Of a stretch of 64,000 nt of DNA, positions 33,948-43,347 are shown piece after piece. How positions within the stretch are numbered: position 1 is the first letter of the stretch; every line of letters begins with the position of its first letter. The position numbers were made by a program, and so were the translations under genes. Origin of the DNA: Thermorudis peleae. GTDB lineage: Bacteria > Chloroflexota > Chloroflexia > Thermomicrobiales > Thermomicrobiaceae. Where the stretch lies: the NCBI RefSeq assembly GCF_000744775.1, contig NZ_JQMP01000001.1:605758-669757 (forward strand), in the 5' to 3' direction. The notes under the pieces were generated by a model. It was given only the letters and a program-made list of their open reading frames with translations, had not been told where the DNA came from and made no database searches.

Positions 33948-34466
33948 TCACTTGCCGCCTCGCTCGCCTTGGTACATCCCCCGGTAGCCTTCAGTCGGAC
34001 GGCTCAGGCGATGAAAGACGAGCTGGACAATTCGCGCCCCGGGCTCGAGGATAAAGCCTGCTGGATTATAGACAACCAGCAGAGCCACGCCTTGCCCTGA
34101 GTAGCCAGCGTCCCACACGGCCGTATGCACTGCGACACCACAGCGGAGTAGACTGGATCGCGGTCGGGCATAGGCCATGCAATCCGTTGGCAGATTGACC
34201 GTCTCTGTAAAGCGTATGAGGTACGATCCCGGCTCCAGCCGCCACCGACCATCCCAGCTGGGCTCAATCGGTGTTGTGGCAGCGAGTTGTCGTCCTGCGT
34301 TGTCGATTGGCAGCGTCCCGGGTGAGGTAAAGCGCCCAATTGATGCAACGGTCAGATCAATCCCGTTTGGCTGGAGCTGGGATTCAGGATCGAGCAGTCC
34401 GGCAACGAGGGGTGGATCGGTCGCCAGTAAAGCACGAAGCTCTTCCCGGCTCAGCACGCTTGACAT
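33948..34466 (-). CDS. dUTPase / dCTP deaminase family protein
   Basis: 172 residues. Conserved segments QPNGIDLTV, ARPRSSLLRCGVAVHTAVWDAGYSGQG and the C-terminal RPTEGYRGMYQGE P-loop-like tail match archaeal-type dUTPases of the Dcd/Dut superfamily. The HTAVWDAGY motif (rather than the deaminase TA-x-IDPG) favours dUTP pyrophosphatase over dCTP deaminase. Follows capA by 18 bases in the same direction. Confidence 0.85.
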   Translation of the reverse strand: MSSVLSREELRALLATDPPLVAGLLDPESQLQPNGIDLTVASIGRFTSPGTLPIDNAGRQLAATTPIEPSWDGRWRLEPGSYLIRFTETVNLPTDCMAYARPRSSLLRCGVAVHTAVWDAGYSGQGVALLVVYNPAGFILEPGARIVQLVFHRLSRPTEGYRGMYQGERGGK

Positions 34467-34484
34467 AGTAGCCTCCTTACTTCA

Positions 34485-35801
34485 TCACCGATGGCCAAGG
34501 TCAACGGTTGCGTAACCGTCACCTATGCTCAATGAGACGCCAAACGGTTCAGACAGCTGAGCGAATGCTGTGAGGATTGCCTCCGCAGTTGGACTGCTGG
34601 CCAGGCGTGGGCGCCCGCGCCGGTGGACTGGCTCACCGAAGCCCAAGGAGACGGGGTAGAGAGTGATTGCCTGCAGTTGGTCGCCGGTAAACGTGCACAC
34701 CGGCAAGACCGTCTCCCAGTACTGCCGATGCGCTGGGAAGCTCCGCTGTTCGTTGTCGTTGCGCAAGAGAAAGAGCTCACTTGGCTGGAGCGTCGGCGCG
34801 GCACGGAGACGCTCGTAGCCGTCACTTGGAAGAAATTCGACGAGTTCGTTCTGTGCGATGAAGTTCCCGAGGCTATAGAAGATCGGTTTGCCTTGGTACA
34901 GTTCCATGCCACGTAGCCGATGTGGCCCGTGACCGACAACGAGGTCGGCTCCCGCATCGATAGCGGCCCGGCAGAAGTGGATGAGGAATTCAGCGGGCTC
35001 TGTCTCGTGCTCGCCCGCTTCGTGGGCGTGTACGCTCAGTAGCACAAGGTCCGCGCGTCGCTTGGCATCACGGATGCGCGCAAGTATTGCTGCTTGGTCG
35101 CCGGCGTGTGGATGTGTCCGGACAGCTGGCCGTTCACCAACACGAAAATGCCCGCTCAGGAACGGGAAGAGATCCGGGTCCTCCGGCGGATGCAAGAAGC
35201 CAAGGGCAATCCGCTCTAACCGCTTCTGTTCCAGGCCGGTCTGCTCGGCGATCGCTCGCAGGGCAGCGAATTGCTCAGCTGTCACCTCATAGACGGTTTC
35301 AAAGCGCAAGGGGTTAAGTCCAGGCCTACCAGGCGCGTCTGGCCGAGGGTCACTTGCTTCTTGTCCCGAGGCGAACGTCGACGAGCAGCTGAGTAACGCG
35401 ATGCTGCCATGGCCGTAATCGAGGTATGCTGGTGCTCGCGCTTGGGCGAGTGAGCGCCCAATACCAGCGTAGACGAGCCCACGGTTCTCCAATGCGTCAA
35501 TCGTTGTTTCCAACCCAGCGATACCGTAATCAAGGCTATGGTTGTTGGTGCAGGCAAAGAGGCGAAAGCCAAGCGCCACGAGTTCATCGAGGACCCAGCT
35601 GCGCGCTGCAAGATGGGTTCCGCCGCAGTCTTTGACTGGCGTGCCGCAGAAATCGTTGGGCAGCACCTCGAGGTTAGTAAATGCTACGTCGGCACTCCGC
35701 AGGATCGCCCAAAGCGCTTGCGTGGCTGGATCGCTCATTGTTGCCACCCGCCGCGTGATCATGCTGTCGCCCGTGCATGCAATCGTCGTGACCTTCTCCA
35801 C
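34485..35801 (-). CDS. CapA/PgsA-family metallophosphatase-like protein
   Basis: 438 residues. Metal-binding motifs of the calcineurin-like CapA family: CTGDSMITRR near the N-terminus, FTNLEV, CTNNHSLDYG, SVHAHEAGEHETEP, and VVGHGPHRLRG with IFYSLGNFI. No signal peptide or membrane anchor, unlike CapA proteins of poly-gamma-glutamate synthesis, and no capB/capC are nearby, so a cytoplasmic phosphoesterase role is more likely. First of a two-gene set with the dUTPase. Confidence 0.87.
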   Translation of the reverse strand: MEKVTTIACTGDSMITRRVATMSDPATQALWAILRSADVAFTNLEVLPNDFCGTPVKDCGGTHLAARSWVLDELVALGFRLFACTNNHSLDYGIAGLETTIDALENRGLVYAGIGRSLAQARAPAYLDYGHGSIALLSCSSTFASGQEASDPRPDAPGRPGLNPLRFETVYEVTAEQFAALRAIAEQTGLEQKRLERIALGFLHPPEDPDLFPFLSGHFRVGERPAVRTHPHAGDQAAILARIRDAKRRADLVLLSVHAHEAGEHETEPAEFLIHFCRAAIDAGADLVVGHGPHRLRGMELYQGKPIFYSLGNFIAQNELVEFLPSDGYERLRAAPTLQPSELFLLRNDNEQRSFPAHRQYWETVLPVCTFTGDQLQAITLYPVSLGFGEPVHRRGRPRLASSPTAEAILTAFAQLSEPFGVSLSIGDGYATVDLGHR

Positions 35802-35963
35802 GGTCTGCCCCCTTGTGGTTTGCTGAGGGAGAGTTTCCTCGAACGCTCATGTGCTGACAACCCGGGAGCGTGGCTGTGCGATAAAGCGCAGGATTACTGA
35901 GTTGCAATGCCGAGAGAGTCCGTTCACAATCTCTGCATGAATGAAGTGAGGACAGGAGAACCA

Positions 35964-37187
35964 ATGCAGACGACACAGATCGCGATTGTTGGAGGTGGCC
36001 CAGCCGGTCTTGCTGCGGCGCTCGCGGCGGTGGAGGCTGGGGCAACAGTGACGCTGATTGATGAGCAGCCCACGCTTGGCGGCCACTGGCGTTGGCTGCG
36101 GACACCTCTTATGGGCATCACCCCTGAGCTTGATGGACGCTCCGGCGTTGAGGCTGCCGAGTTGCTGACTGCGCGTCTTCGCGCACTCGATCTTCAGGTG
36201 CTGACTGAGACAGTCGCCTGGGGGCTTTTTGATGAGCGGACGCTTGCGCTTGCTGGCCCGCAAGGATCTTTCCTGCTCCAGGCCGAGCGGCTGATCTTGG
36301 CCACCGGAGCAATCGATCGCCGTGTGCCGTTTCCCGGCTGGACGTTGCCCGGTGTGATGACTGCCCGTGAAGCACTCCGGGTACGTGAGACTGAGCCGGC
36401 TCTGCTTGGCGAGTATGTCGTTGTGATCGGCGCAGGCGATGATGCCGACCATGCTGTTGTGGCGCTCGAAGGATCAGTACGCACCGTAACACGCCTGCCG
36501 GGATGGGCCGATGTTGCAGTTGAAGGGCGGCATCGTGTCGAGCAGGTGCGATATCAAGGGCACACACTACCAGCCGACACCGTTGTGGTCGCACTTGGGC
36601 GGCTGCCCGACGCTACGCTTGCGCAGCAAGCAGGTGCGCAGCTAGCGTTCGATGAGCAACTCGGTTGGTGGCGAGTGCACCGTGACGAGTCCTTGCAAAC
36701 AACATTGCCGGGTGTATTCGTCGCTGGAGAAGCAGGTGGTGCGCAGACGGACGCAGAGGCCTGGCAGGAGGGCCGGCTTGCTGGGCTTGTCGTGGCTGAT
36801 GCCCATGACCTTGCCGTGCTCCAAGCTGAAGGGGCGCTGCGGCGTTCGGTGCACCAGCAAGCAGTTGATCCGCTCTCGCCATCGTGGGCCGCTTCGCTCG
36901 CCGATGACCTCGTGATCTGTCGATGCGAGATGGTTACCGCTGGCGCGATACGGGCTGCCATCCGTGATGGTGCTCGTTCGCTTAACGACATCAAACGACG
37001 CACACGAGCTGGCATGGGCGAATGCCAAGGTGCATGGTGTAGCCCGGCGATTGCTTGTGTCCTCGCTGCTGCGCTTGGTTCCCCACGTTCAGCTCTTGTT
37101 CCACTGACTGCTCGGCCACCTGCTCGCCCGATTCCGCTTGCGACCTTAGCTGCGCTTGAGGGAGTGGATGCCCATGAGTCGAGCTGA
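35964..37187 (+). CDS. FAD-dependent oxidoreductase with C-terminal BFD-like [2Fe-2S] domain
   Basis: 407 residues. FAD motif GGGPAGLAAALAAVEAG at the start, second dinucleotide region VVIGAGDDAD (about 152-165), GVFVAGEAGG, then a BFD-like domain with CRCE ... GECQGAWC (four Cys, about 325-375). This is the architecture of HcnB, the NoxA/OoxA subunits of opine dehydrogenases and hydroxyproline dehydrogenase alpha subunits. The usual partner subunits (HcnA, HcnC/OoxB) are not adjacent. The start at 35964 follows GGAG; earlier ATGs are possible. Its end overlaps the next start by 14 bases. Confidence 0.9.
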   Translation: MQTTQIAIVGGGPAGLAAALAAVEAGATVTLIDEQPTLGGHWRWLRTPLMGITPELDGRSGVEAAELLTARLRALDLQVLTETVAWGLFDERTLALAGPQGSFLLQAERLILATGAIDRRVPFPGWTLPGVMTAREALRVRETEPALLGEYVVVIGAGDDADHAVVALEGSVRTVTRLPGWADVAVEGRHRVEQVRYQGHTLPADTVVVALGRLPDATLAQQAGAQLAFDEQLGWWRVHRDESLQTTLPGVFVAGEAGGAQTDAEAWQEGRLAGLVVADAHDLAVLQAEGALRRSVHQQAVDPLSPSWAASLADDLVICRCEMVTAGAIRAAIRDGARSLNDIKRRTRAGMGECQGAWCSPAIACVLAAALGSPRSALVPLTARPPARPIPLATLAALEGVDAHESS

Positions 37188-38280
37188 GCCTGCTTGGTAT
37201 CCCTTGGTGCTTGAGCCTCACTACGATGAGCGGCCGTGGGGTGACCAGCGGCTCGCGACCATTCTCGGGAAGCCCTGTCCGACCGATCGCCCCATTGGTG
37301 AGTCTTGGGAGACTGGCCCTACAGCTCGCGTGCTCAATGGCCCACTTGCTGGCGTCTCCCTTCATGAGCTTGTTCAGCGTGATCCGCGCGGCCTGCTCGG
37401 CGAGTGCGGTCAGCGTGTCAGCGGCTCCTTTGCTGATTTTCCCTTGCTGGCAAAATTCATCGATGCCAACCAAACACTCTCCGTGCAAGTCCATCCCAAT
37501 GATGAGCAGGCACAACCGTTGCATGCGCGGGGCAAGACTGAGGCATGGCACATTCTGGCTGCTGAACCAGGGAGCTTCCTCATTACCGGGTTGACGCGCT
37601 TCGTTGCTACCGACGAACTCCGCGCCGCCTTGACAGCAGAGCAACTCGATCCGCTGCTTGAGCGGGTTGTCGTACGCCCTGGAGAAACGGTGTTCGTCCC
37701 AGCTGGCACCATCCATGCGATCGGCGCTGGCATCCTGCTCTATGAAATCCAGGAGGCCAGTGATGTTACCTTCCGACTCTATGACTGGGGCCGTCGCGAT
37801 GCCCAGGGACGCACTCGCCCGCTTCACGTAGAGGAAGCGTTAGCCGTGCTACAACCACGACGGCATGCTCGCCGTGTGCGCCCCCTTGCACTTGATCCTA
37901 TTCGAACCGTGCTCGCTGCCTGTCGCTACTTCGTTCTGGAGCGCTGGCATGTGAGAGGCCTGTTTCAGTTTGTTGCAGACCCGATGCAGTCTTTCAGCAT
38001 CATGAGTTGCATCGATGGCGCCGTCTCTATCCGTACTGGCACCATCGTGACAGCGCTTCAAAAAGGCCAGACCGCAGTCATTCCAGCTGCCCTACCACAT
38101 TTGCTGCTCGAAGGCGATGCGGCGCTCCTTGTCAGCCGAATTCCTGATCTGTGGCGTGATGTCGTCGTTCCTCTCCGCAGCGTTGGCTATGACGACGGGC
38201 TGATCGCTCAGCTAGCTGGTGAGACGGATGACTTGCGTGCACTCTTGCCGGGCGCGGGTGGAGATGATGGCGCAGGATGA
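37174..38280 (+). CDS. manA: Class I mannose-6-phosphate isomerase
   Basis: 368 residues of the cupin-type PMI family. Zinc ligands are in SVQVHPND, KTEAWHIL and VPAGTIHAIG; substrate arginine is in EASDVTFRLYDWGRRDAQGR. Interconverts mannose-6-phosphate and fructose-6-phosphate. A short-form PMI rather than the 390-plus residue enteric enzyme. The ATG at 37174 has GAGGGA upstream; a further ATG at 37168 and a TTG at 37156 are in frame. Confidence 0.92.
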   Translation: MSRAEPAWYPLVLEPHYDERPWGDQRLATILGKPCPTDRPIGESWETGPTARVLNGPLAGVSLHELVQRDPRGLLGECGQRVSGSFADFPLLAKFIDANQTLSVQVHPNDEQAQPLHARGKTEAWHILAAEPGSFLITGLTRFVATDELRAALTAEQLDPLLERVVVRPGETVFVPAGTIHAIGAGILLYEIQEASDVTFRLYDWGRRDAQGRTRPLHVEEALAVLQPRRHARRVRPLALDPIRTVLAACRYFVLERWHVRGLFQFVADPMQSFSIMSCIDGAVSIRTGTIVTALQKGQTAVIPAALPHLLLEGDAALLVSRIPDLWRDVVVPLRSVGYDDGLIAQLAGETDDLRALLPGAGGDDGAG

Positions 38281-38323
38281 GATAAAATGGTAGGGCTACA
38301 CCAAGTGCTGGGGAGCAAGGTCA

Positions 38324-38638
38324 ATGCGCTACTATGCCGAGACGTATCTTCCCATTGACCAAGTCCTCGAACGAGCTGAGCAGGCCTTTGGCCCAGCAAG
38401 TCCGCTCGGACTGCGAGTAGTCCAGCATATCGTTAGCGAGCGCGTCTATGCTGATGCGACGGGCTTCGTCGCACTACGCCTCCGTCGGCGTGGCCAGTGC
38501 ACCTGCGTGAGCCTTGAGACGCGCGAGTACGACGCTGCTGTCCAGCGCTTTCTCGCTGGATTGCCTGGCTCATCTTGGCTGGATCGTGTTCGCGGCCGAT
38601 TGGATGACTGGGTCCGCCGTCAACACGTAGTGCACTAG
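38324..38638 (+). CDS. Unknown small protein downstream of manA
   Basis: 104 residues. Soluble, mixed alpha/beta, with VQHIVSERVYADATGFVALRLRRRG and a C-terminal basic helix. GGGGAGCAAGG precedes the ATG. Convergent with ptsI, with only 3 bases between stops. No family recognised. Confidence 0.6.
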   Translation: MRYYAETYLPIDQVLERAEQAFGPASPLGLRVVQHIVSERVYADATGFVALRLRRRGQCTCVSLETREYDAAVQRFLAGLPGSSWLDRVRGRLDDWVRRQHVVH

Positions 38639-38641
38639 CCA

Positions 38642-40357
38642 CTAGCGGTGCGGCATCATCGCCTGGACAAGTTGGCGCACTGCTTCAGCGCTTTCCTGCC
38701 GGAGTGCTTCCTGTGCAAGGTGCTCCGCTGCGTCCCGTGTCCACTGGCGCAAGACCGCCTTCACTGCTGGGATGGCTGCTGGCGCCATGCTTAGTTCGTC
38801 AATGCCAAGGCCGACGAGGATGGGAGCGGCAACTGGATCCCCGGCAAGCTCGCCGCACACCCCTACCCACCGCCCTGCTGGATGGGCAGCCGAGACGACG
38901 TGCTGTATTAGCCGTAGGACAGCGGGATGCAGCGCATCAGCCAAGGCCGCAACGGCTGGATTCGTGCGGTCAGCTGCGAGTGTGTATTGCGCTAAGTCGT
39001 TTGTGCCAATGCTGAAGAAATCGACAACGGCGGCAAAATGTTCGGCAAGCAGTGCAGCTGCTGGAATTTCGACCATCATCCCGATCTGTAGCCCTGGCGG
39101 AGGCGTGAGCCCTTGACTGGTGAGTCGCGCAATTGCCGCATCGACGCGCTCGCGCAGCCAATGGATCTCGGCAATGGTCGCGACCATAGGGAACATGATT
39201 CGTAGTGTCGGGTAGCCAGTGCGCAGGAGCGCGTCGAGTTGGGTGTCGAGCAAGGCTGGTTGCTGGCGCGCTAAGCGAATAGCGCGTACGCCGAGGAATG
39301 GGTTGGCCTCAGGTGGCAGTGAGAGGTAGGGGGCAGGCTTGTCGCCACCAATATCGAAGGTACGCACGACGACCGGACGGCCCTCGAGGAGGGTGAAGAT
39401 CTCCTGGTAGATTGCGAATTGCTCCTCGGTGCTCGGTGGAGTCACGCGGTCGAGATAGAGGAATTCGGTTCGTAGCAAGCCGACGCCCTCAGCCCCGGCC
39501 TGTACCGCGGCTCTTGCGTCTGCGGCGCTGCCAATGTTTGCCGCGATCTCGATCCGTGTCCCGTCAGCGAGCTGACCGGGCTCCGCGGCAGTAGCTGCCG
39601 CAGCTTTCTGCGCAGCGTGCCACGCTGCCTGCTGCGCGCGAGCTTCGACAAGTGTTGCCTCGTCTGGATTGACAATGATCTCTCCGCGATCGCCATCGAG
39701 GATCACCAGTGTCTCGGGAGCGATCATATGCAGTGCTCTCCCAAGGCCGGCAACTGCTGGGAGCCCGCGTGCGCGAGCCAAGATGGTCGCATGTGAGGTT
39801 GGACCGCCGCCAACAAGGGCGATGCCAAGGATGCGGTCGAGTGGCAGCGTCACTGTTTGTGACGGGACGAGATCGTCGGCGAGGAGCACATGTGGTGTCG
39901 TTGGGTACACCGCCTCCTCAGCGACACCGCCCAAGCAGCGCAAAACCCGCTGCTGGATATCCCGTACGTCCGCAGCGCGAGCTTGAAAGTAGGGATCAGG
40001 CAGCGCGCTAAGCTGAGCAGCAATTGCATCAGTTGCGCTGCGCCATGCGTCGCTGGCGCTCTGTCCAGCGTGGATCGCGGCAGTGACATGCTGAAGCAGG
40101 TCCGGGTCATCGAGCATCAGCTGTTGTGCTTCGAGGATGGCGAGTGATTCTGGCGGCAACGCGTGTTGCTGGTCGGCCAAGATGGCAGCAAGTTCTCGCT
40201 TTGCCTGTTCGCGAGCTGCCTCCAGCCGTGCCCGCTCAGTTTCCGGATTGCGTGGAATATCCGAGTGCCCAGTCGTGGCGACTGGCGTTTCTAGCCACCA
40301 GGCTGGGCCGATGGCAATACCGGGTGAGAGTGGGATGCCGCTGAGTCGCTGGCTCAT
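38642..40357 (-). CDS. ptsI: PTS enzyme I (PEP-protein phosphotransferase)
   Basis: 571 residues. N-terminal swivelling His domain with GGPTSHATILARARGLPA (active His about residue 188), TIM-barrel PEP domain with GVGLLRTEFLYLD, RTFDIGGDK and GTNDLAQYTLAADR, and a Cys in WVGVCGELAGD. Takes phosphate from PEP to HPr. The last gene of the seven-gene glycerol/DHA operon; its ATG overlaps the ptsH stop by 4 bases. No sugar EII genes are nearby, so its main client may be DhaM. Confidence 0.95.
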   Translation of the reverse strand: MSQRLSGIPLSPGIAIGPAWWLETPVATTGHSDIPRNPETERARLEAAREQAKRELAAILADQQHALPPESLAILEAQQLMLDDPDLLQHVTAAIHAGQSASDAWRSATDAIAAQLSALPDPYFQARAADVRDIQQRVLRCLGGVAEEAVYPTTPHVLLADDLVPSQTVTLPLDRILGIALVGGGPTSHATILARARGLPAVAGLGRALHMIAPETLVILDGDRGEIIVNPDEATLVEARAQQAAWHAAQKAAAATAAEPGQLADGTRIEIAANIGSAADARAAVQAGAEGVGLLRTEFLYLDRVTPPSTEEQFAIYQEIFTLLEGRPVVVRTFDIGGDKPAPYLSLPPEANPFLGVRAIRLARQQPALLDTQLDALLRTGYPTLRIMFPMVATIAEIHWLRERVDAAIARLTSQGLTPPPGLQIGMMVEIPAAALLAEHFAAVVDFFSIGTNDLAQYTLAADRTNPAVAALADALHPAVLRLIQHVVSAAHPAGRWVGVCGELAGDPVAAPILVGLGIDELSMAPAAIPAVKAVLRQWTRDAAEHLAQEALRQESAEAVRQLVQAMMPHR

Positions 40358-40638
40358 TCCGCATCCTCCTGCGGCAGCACATCTTCGATGAGGTGACGTA
40401 ATGCCTCGAGGGCCTCAGCCGCATCAGTTCCCTCGGCCGTGACTTCGATTTCGTGTCCTTGTTCCGCTCCGAGCGTGAGGACCGAGAGGATCGCTTTCGC
40501 ATTGACCGGAGCGCTCTGACGTGTCAGTGAGCGCACAGTAATCTGTGACTGAAAACGCGCTGCAGTCTGAACGAACTGTGCAGCAGGACGAGCATGCAGC
40601 CCAGCTTTATTGCGCAGCTGCAGCACAACGCTTGGCAT
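40354..40638 (-). CDS. ptsH: HPr phosphocarrier protein lacking the regulatory serine
   Basis: 94 residues. Active His15 in KAGLHARPAAQF is intact. At the place of the regulatory Ser46 the motif reads VNAKAILSVLTLG instead of KS(I/L), so Ser is replaced by Ala (residue 49). HPr kinase control is thus unlikely; a phosphocarrier serving DHA kinase fits. A longer start (40653) exists; the ATG at 40638 with AAAGGA upstream matches other HPr proteins. Sits 11 bases after dhaM. Confidence 0.93.
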   Translation of the reverse strand: MPSVVLQLRNKAGLHARPAAQFVQTAARFQSQITVRSLTRQSAPVNAKAILSVLTLGAEQGHEIEVTAEGTDAAEALEALRHLIEDVLPQEDAE

Positions 40639-40649
40639 AGCCGATCCTT

Positions 40650-41045
40650 TCATGGAAGTTTTGGCAAACTGGCGGCTGCTTCGGCCGCTTCGGCGACGTC
40701 GTCCAAGGACTTGCCAATTGCGGCCTCAACAGCTGCGACTACCGCACCTTCAACGAGTGGCGCTGAACTCAGCCGAACGCGAGCTCGAGCATCGGCTGGC
40801 AGTTGGTCAAGCGCAAACTGCGTGCTCAGTACGGCACTGCCAAGGTCAACGAGCACGAGGACTGCTTCAGCCTGCGCCAATGCTGCTTCAATCGCTTGAT
40901 AAATTCGCTCGGCATTCGTGCCAAGCGTTTGCTCGTCAAGGCCGCCGGCGGTGAAGATCGGCACGGCGGGTGCCATCTGCGCTGCCAGCTCCCGTACCCC
41001 CTCCGCTAGTTTTGCACTGTGACTGACAATGACCAAGGCAACCAC
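40650..41045 (-). CDS. dhaM: DhaM EIIA-type phosphotransfer subunit of PTS-dependent DHA kinase
   Basis: 131 residues, single EIIA(Man)-like domain. N-terminus LVIVSHSAKLAEGV puts the active His at position 9. VLVDLGSAVLSTQ and the SSAPLVEGAVVAA segment are typical of DhaM. The E. coli protein has extra HPr- and EI-like domains; here these functions come from the separate genes downstream. Passes phosphate to ADP on DhaL. Confidence 0.94.
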   Translation of the reverse strand: MVALVIVSHSAKLAEGVRELAAQMAPAVPIFTAGGLDEQTLGTNAERIYQAIEAALAQAEAVLVLVDLGSAVLSTQFALDQLPADARARVRLSSAPLVEGAVVAAVEAAIGKSLDDVAEAAEAAASLPKLP

Positions 41046-41078
41046 GGTCGTCTACTCTTTCCATCGTCAACAAGAAGT

Positions 41079-41107
41079 CGGCCCTGCCCATCTGATGGGC
41101 AGGGCCG
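41079..41107 (-). terminator. Strong hairpin inside the operon, after glpK
   Basis: Perfect 13-base stem CGGCCCTGCCCAT / ATGGGCAGGGCCG with a 3-base loop, in the 79-base gap between glpK and dhaM. On the minus strand it is followed by ACTTCTTGTT. It may partly terminate transcription and set a lower level of dhaM-ptsH-ptsI, or stabilise the upstream message. Confidence 0.6.
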
Positions 41108-41124
41108 GAATGCATTCTGTACGC

Positions 41125-42642
41125 CTACAGCTCAACCCAACCGAAGCTGCGCTCCACGGCCTTCTTCCACCCAGCATAGAGCCGCTGGCGGGTGGCGTCG
41201 TCCATCTGTGGCTGCCAGCGTCGGTCTTCCTTCCAATACTGGCGCACTTCGCTTGGCGACGACCATACGCCCGTGGCAAGGCCAGCGGCGTATGCGGCAC
41301 CGAGTGAGGTCGTCTCACTAATCACTGGTCGCACAGTTGGCACACCAAGAATGTCAGCCTGGAACTGCATTAGCAGCTCGTTGTAGACCATGCCGCCATC
41401 GACGCGCAACTCAGCCAGCTTAATGCCAGAATCTGCTTCCATCGCTTCCAGCACGTCTCGCGTCTGATAGGCAGTTGCTTCCAGTACTGCCCGGGCGAGA
41501 TGGCCCTTCGTGATGTACCGCGTCAGGCCGATGATCAGCCCACGCGCGTCGGTGCGCCAATAGGGGGCAAACGCGCCCGAGAAGTAGGGCACGAAGTAGA
41601 TGCCACCGTTATCCTCGACCGTTCGGGCGAGGTCTTCAACTTCCGGCGACGTCTTGATCAGGCCAAGGTTATCGCGCAGCCACTGGACCAGTGCGCCAGT
41701 GATGGCGATTGAACCCTCAAGGGCGTAGACACAGGCCTGGTCGCCAAACTTGTATGCGGCGGTCGTGATCAATCCGCTCTTGGAGGGTACGATGTCAGTT
41801 CCGGTGTTAAGCAGGAGGAATGACCCGGTGCCGTACGTGTTCTTTGCCATCCCCGGATCAAGGCCGGCTTGCCCGACGAGCGCCGCTTGCTGATCGCCCA
41901 AATCCCCGCAAACTGGCACCTCCGCGCCCAACGGCCCATGCGTCTTGGTTGTCCCGTAGAGCGATGGATCAGAAGAGGGGCGAATCTGTGGCAGCATTTG
42001 GCGCGGGATGTTGTGGATACGCAACAGTTCATCATCCCAGTCGAGGGTTTTGAGGTTCATAAGCATCGTGCGACTGGCGTTCGTCACGTCGGTGACGTGA
42101 ATGCCGCCGTCTGGACCGCCAGTCAGCCACCAAATCTCCCAGGTATCGATGTTGCCGAAGAGCGCTTCGCCGCGCTCAGCGTCTGCACGGACTCCTTCAA
42201 CGTTCTTAAGAATCCACTGCAGCTTTGGCCCGGAGAAATAGGTGCTGATCGGCAAGCCGGTACGTTCACGGTAGAGCTGGGCCAAACCTTGCCGCTCAAG
42301 CTGAGCGCAAATCTGGTCCGTGCGAGTGTCTTGCCACACAATCGCATTGTAGTAGGGCTTGCCTGTCCGCTTGTTCCAGACGATCGTTGTCTCGCGCTGG
42401 TTGGTAATGCCAATTGCCGCAATATCTTTCCCGCTCAAGTGGGCTTTGGCTAGCGCGTTGCGAATCACGTCCTGCGTGCGCTCCCAAATCTCAAGCGGGT
42501 TGTGTTCCACCCAACCAGGCTGCGGATAAATCTGTTGGTGCTCACGCTGATCCATGCCGATGACATTGCTTTCGCGGTCGAAGATCATCGCACGGGTGCT
42601 GGTTGTGCCTTGGTCAACGGCCATCACGTATGGGCCTGGCAT
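41125..42642 (-). CDS. glpK: Glycerol kinase
   Basis: 505 residues. FGGY family: [17 protein letters not shown] at the N-terminus, [52 protein letters not shown], and [14 protein letters not shown]. Phosphorylates glycerol with ATP. A His in the second ATP-binding lobe characteristic of PTS-activated firmicute GlpK would need alignment to check. Lies between dhaL and dhaM, an unusual place for glpK. Confidence 0.96.
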   Translation of the reverse strand: MPGPYVMAVDQGTTSTRAMIFDRESNVIGMDQREHQQIYPQPGWVEHNPLEIWERTQDVIRNALAKAHLSGKDIAAIGITNQRETTIVWNKRTGKPYYNAIVWQDTRTDQICAQLERQGLAQLYRERTGLPISTYFSGPKLQWILKNVEGVRADAERGEALFGNIDTWEIWWLTGGPDGGIHVTDVTNASRTMLMNLKTLDWDDELLRIHNIPRQMLPQIRPSSDPSLYGTTKTHGPLGAEVPVCGDLGDQQAALVGQAGLDPGMAKNTYGTGSFLLLNTGTDIVPSKSGLITTAAYKFGDQACVYALEGSIAITGALVQWLRDNLGLIKTSPEVEDLARTVEDNGGIYFVPYFSGAFAPYWRTDARGLIIGLTRYITKGHLARAVLEATAYQTRDVLEAMEADSGIKLAELRVDGGMVYNELLMQFQADILGVPTVRPVISETTSLGAAYAAGLATGVWSSPSEVRQYWKEDRRWQPQMDDATRQRLYAGWKKAVERSFGWVEL

Positions 42643-42681
42643 CGCTTATCCTCCCTCCATCGCTCCGATGCTACGCAAGCG

Positions 42682-43323
42682 TTATGCTGCGTCTGCCCAG
42701 GTTGTTGCTGCAGCCCGCAGAATCAGCGCGGACGAGGTTGCCCCTGGATCCTGGTGGCCGGCCGAACGCTCACCAAGGTAGCTCGCACGCCCGCGTCGTG
42801 CGACGAGCGGCACGGTGGCGCGCATGCCTGCTTCGGCGGCCTCGGCTGCTTTCGCCAATGCCTGGCTGAACGGTACCCCTTCAGCCAGGGCTGCCTGTAG
42901 GGCATCGCGCGCCGGGACGAGGGCATCGACCATCGTCTTGTCGCCTGGCTGGGCTTGCCCGCGCGCCATAACGCCTTGCACTGCTGCCGCAAACGCCTCA
43001 GCCCACTCCTGAGCGGACAATTCCTGCTTGCCAGCAGTCTTCTGTGCCAGTTGCAGGAAGAACGTGCCGTAGAGCGGGCCGGCAGCACCACCGACCGTGC
43101 CGATTAACGTCATGGCGACCGTCCGCAAGATCGTGCCGATGTCAGCATCTGGGGCCAAGCTGGCAAGCTTGGCTTGCACGGCCTGGAACCCTCGCGCCAT
43201 GTTCGCGCCGTGATCAGCATCGCCAATTGCTGCATCCAACTGGGTGAGTTCGTCGCTGTGCTCCGTAATCACCGTCGTCACGGCGTCGAGCCAACGGCGC
43301 ACGTCCGCGCTTGTAATGGGCAT
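42682..43323 (-). CDS. dhaL: DhaL ADP-binding subunit of dihydroxyacetone kinase
   Basis: 213 residues. GDADHGANMARGFQAV holds the Mg/ADP Asp triad; GTVGGAAGPLYGTFF and PGDKTMVDALVPA follow. Carries tightly bound ADP that is rephosphorylated by DhaM and passes phosphate to DHA on DhaK. Follows dhaK by 24 bases with a GGAGAGGAG site. Confidence 0.95.
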   Translation of the reverse strand: MPITSADVRRWLDAVTTVITEHSDELTQLDAAIGDADHGANMARGFQAVQAKLASLAPDADIGTILRTVAMTLIGTVGGAAGPLYGTFFLQLAQKTAGKQELSAQEWAEAFAAAVQGVMARGQAQPGDKTMVDALVPARDALQAALAEGVPFSQALAKAAEAAEAGMRATVPLVARRGRASYLGERSAGHQDPGATSSALILRAAATTWADAA

Positions 43324-43347
43324 GCGGCTCCTCTCCCTCCATCGTGC

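Noticed and set aside
34485..35801. Capsule or poly-gamma-glutamate synthesis locus
   Set aside because: Only a CapA-like protein is present, without signal peptide and without capB/capC neighbours.
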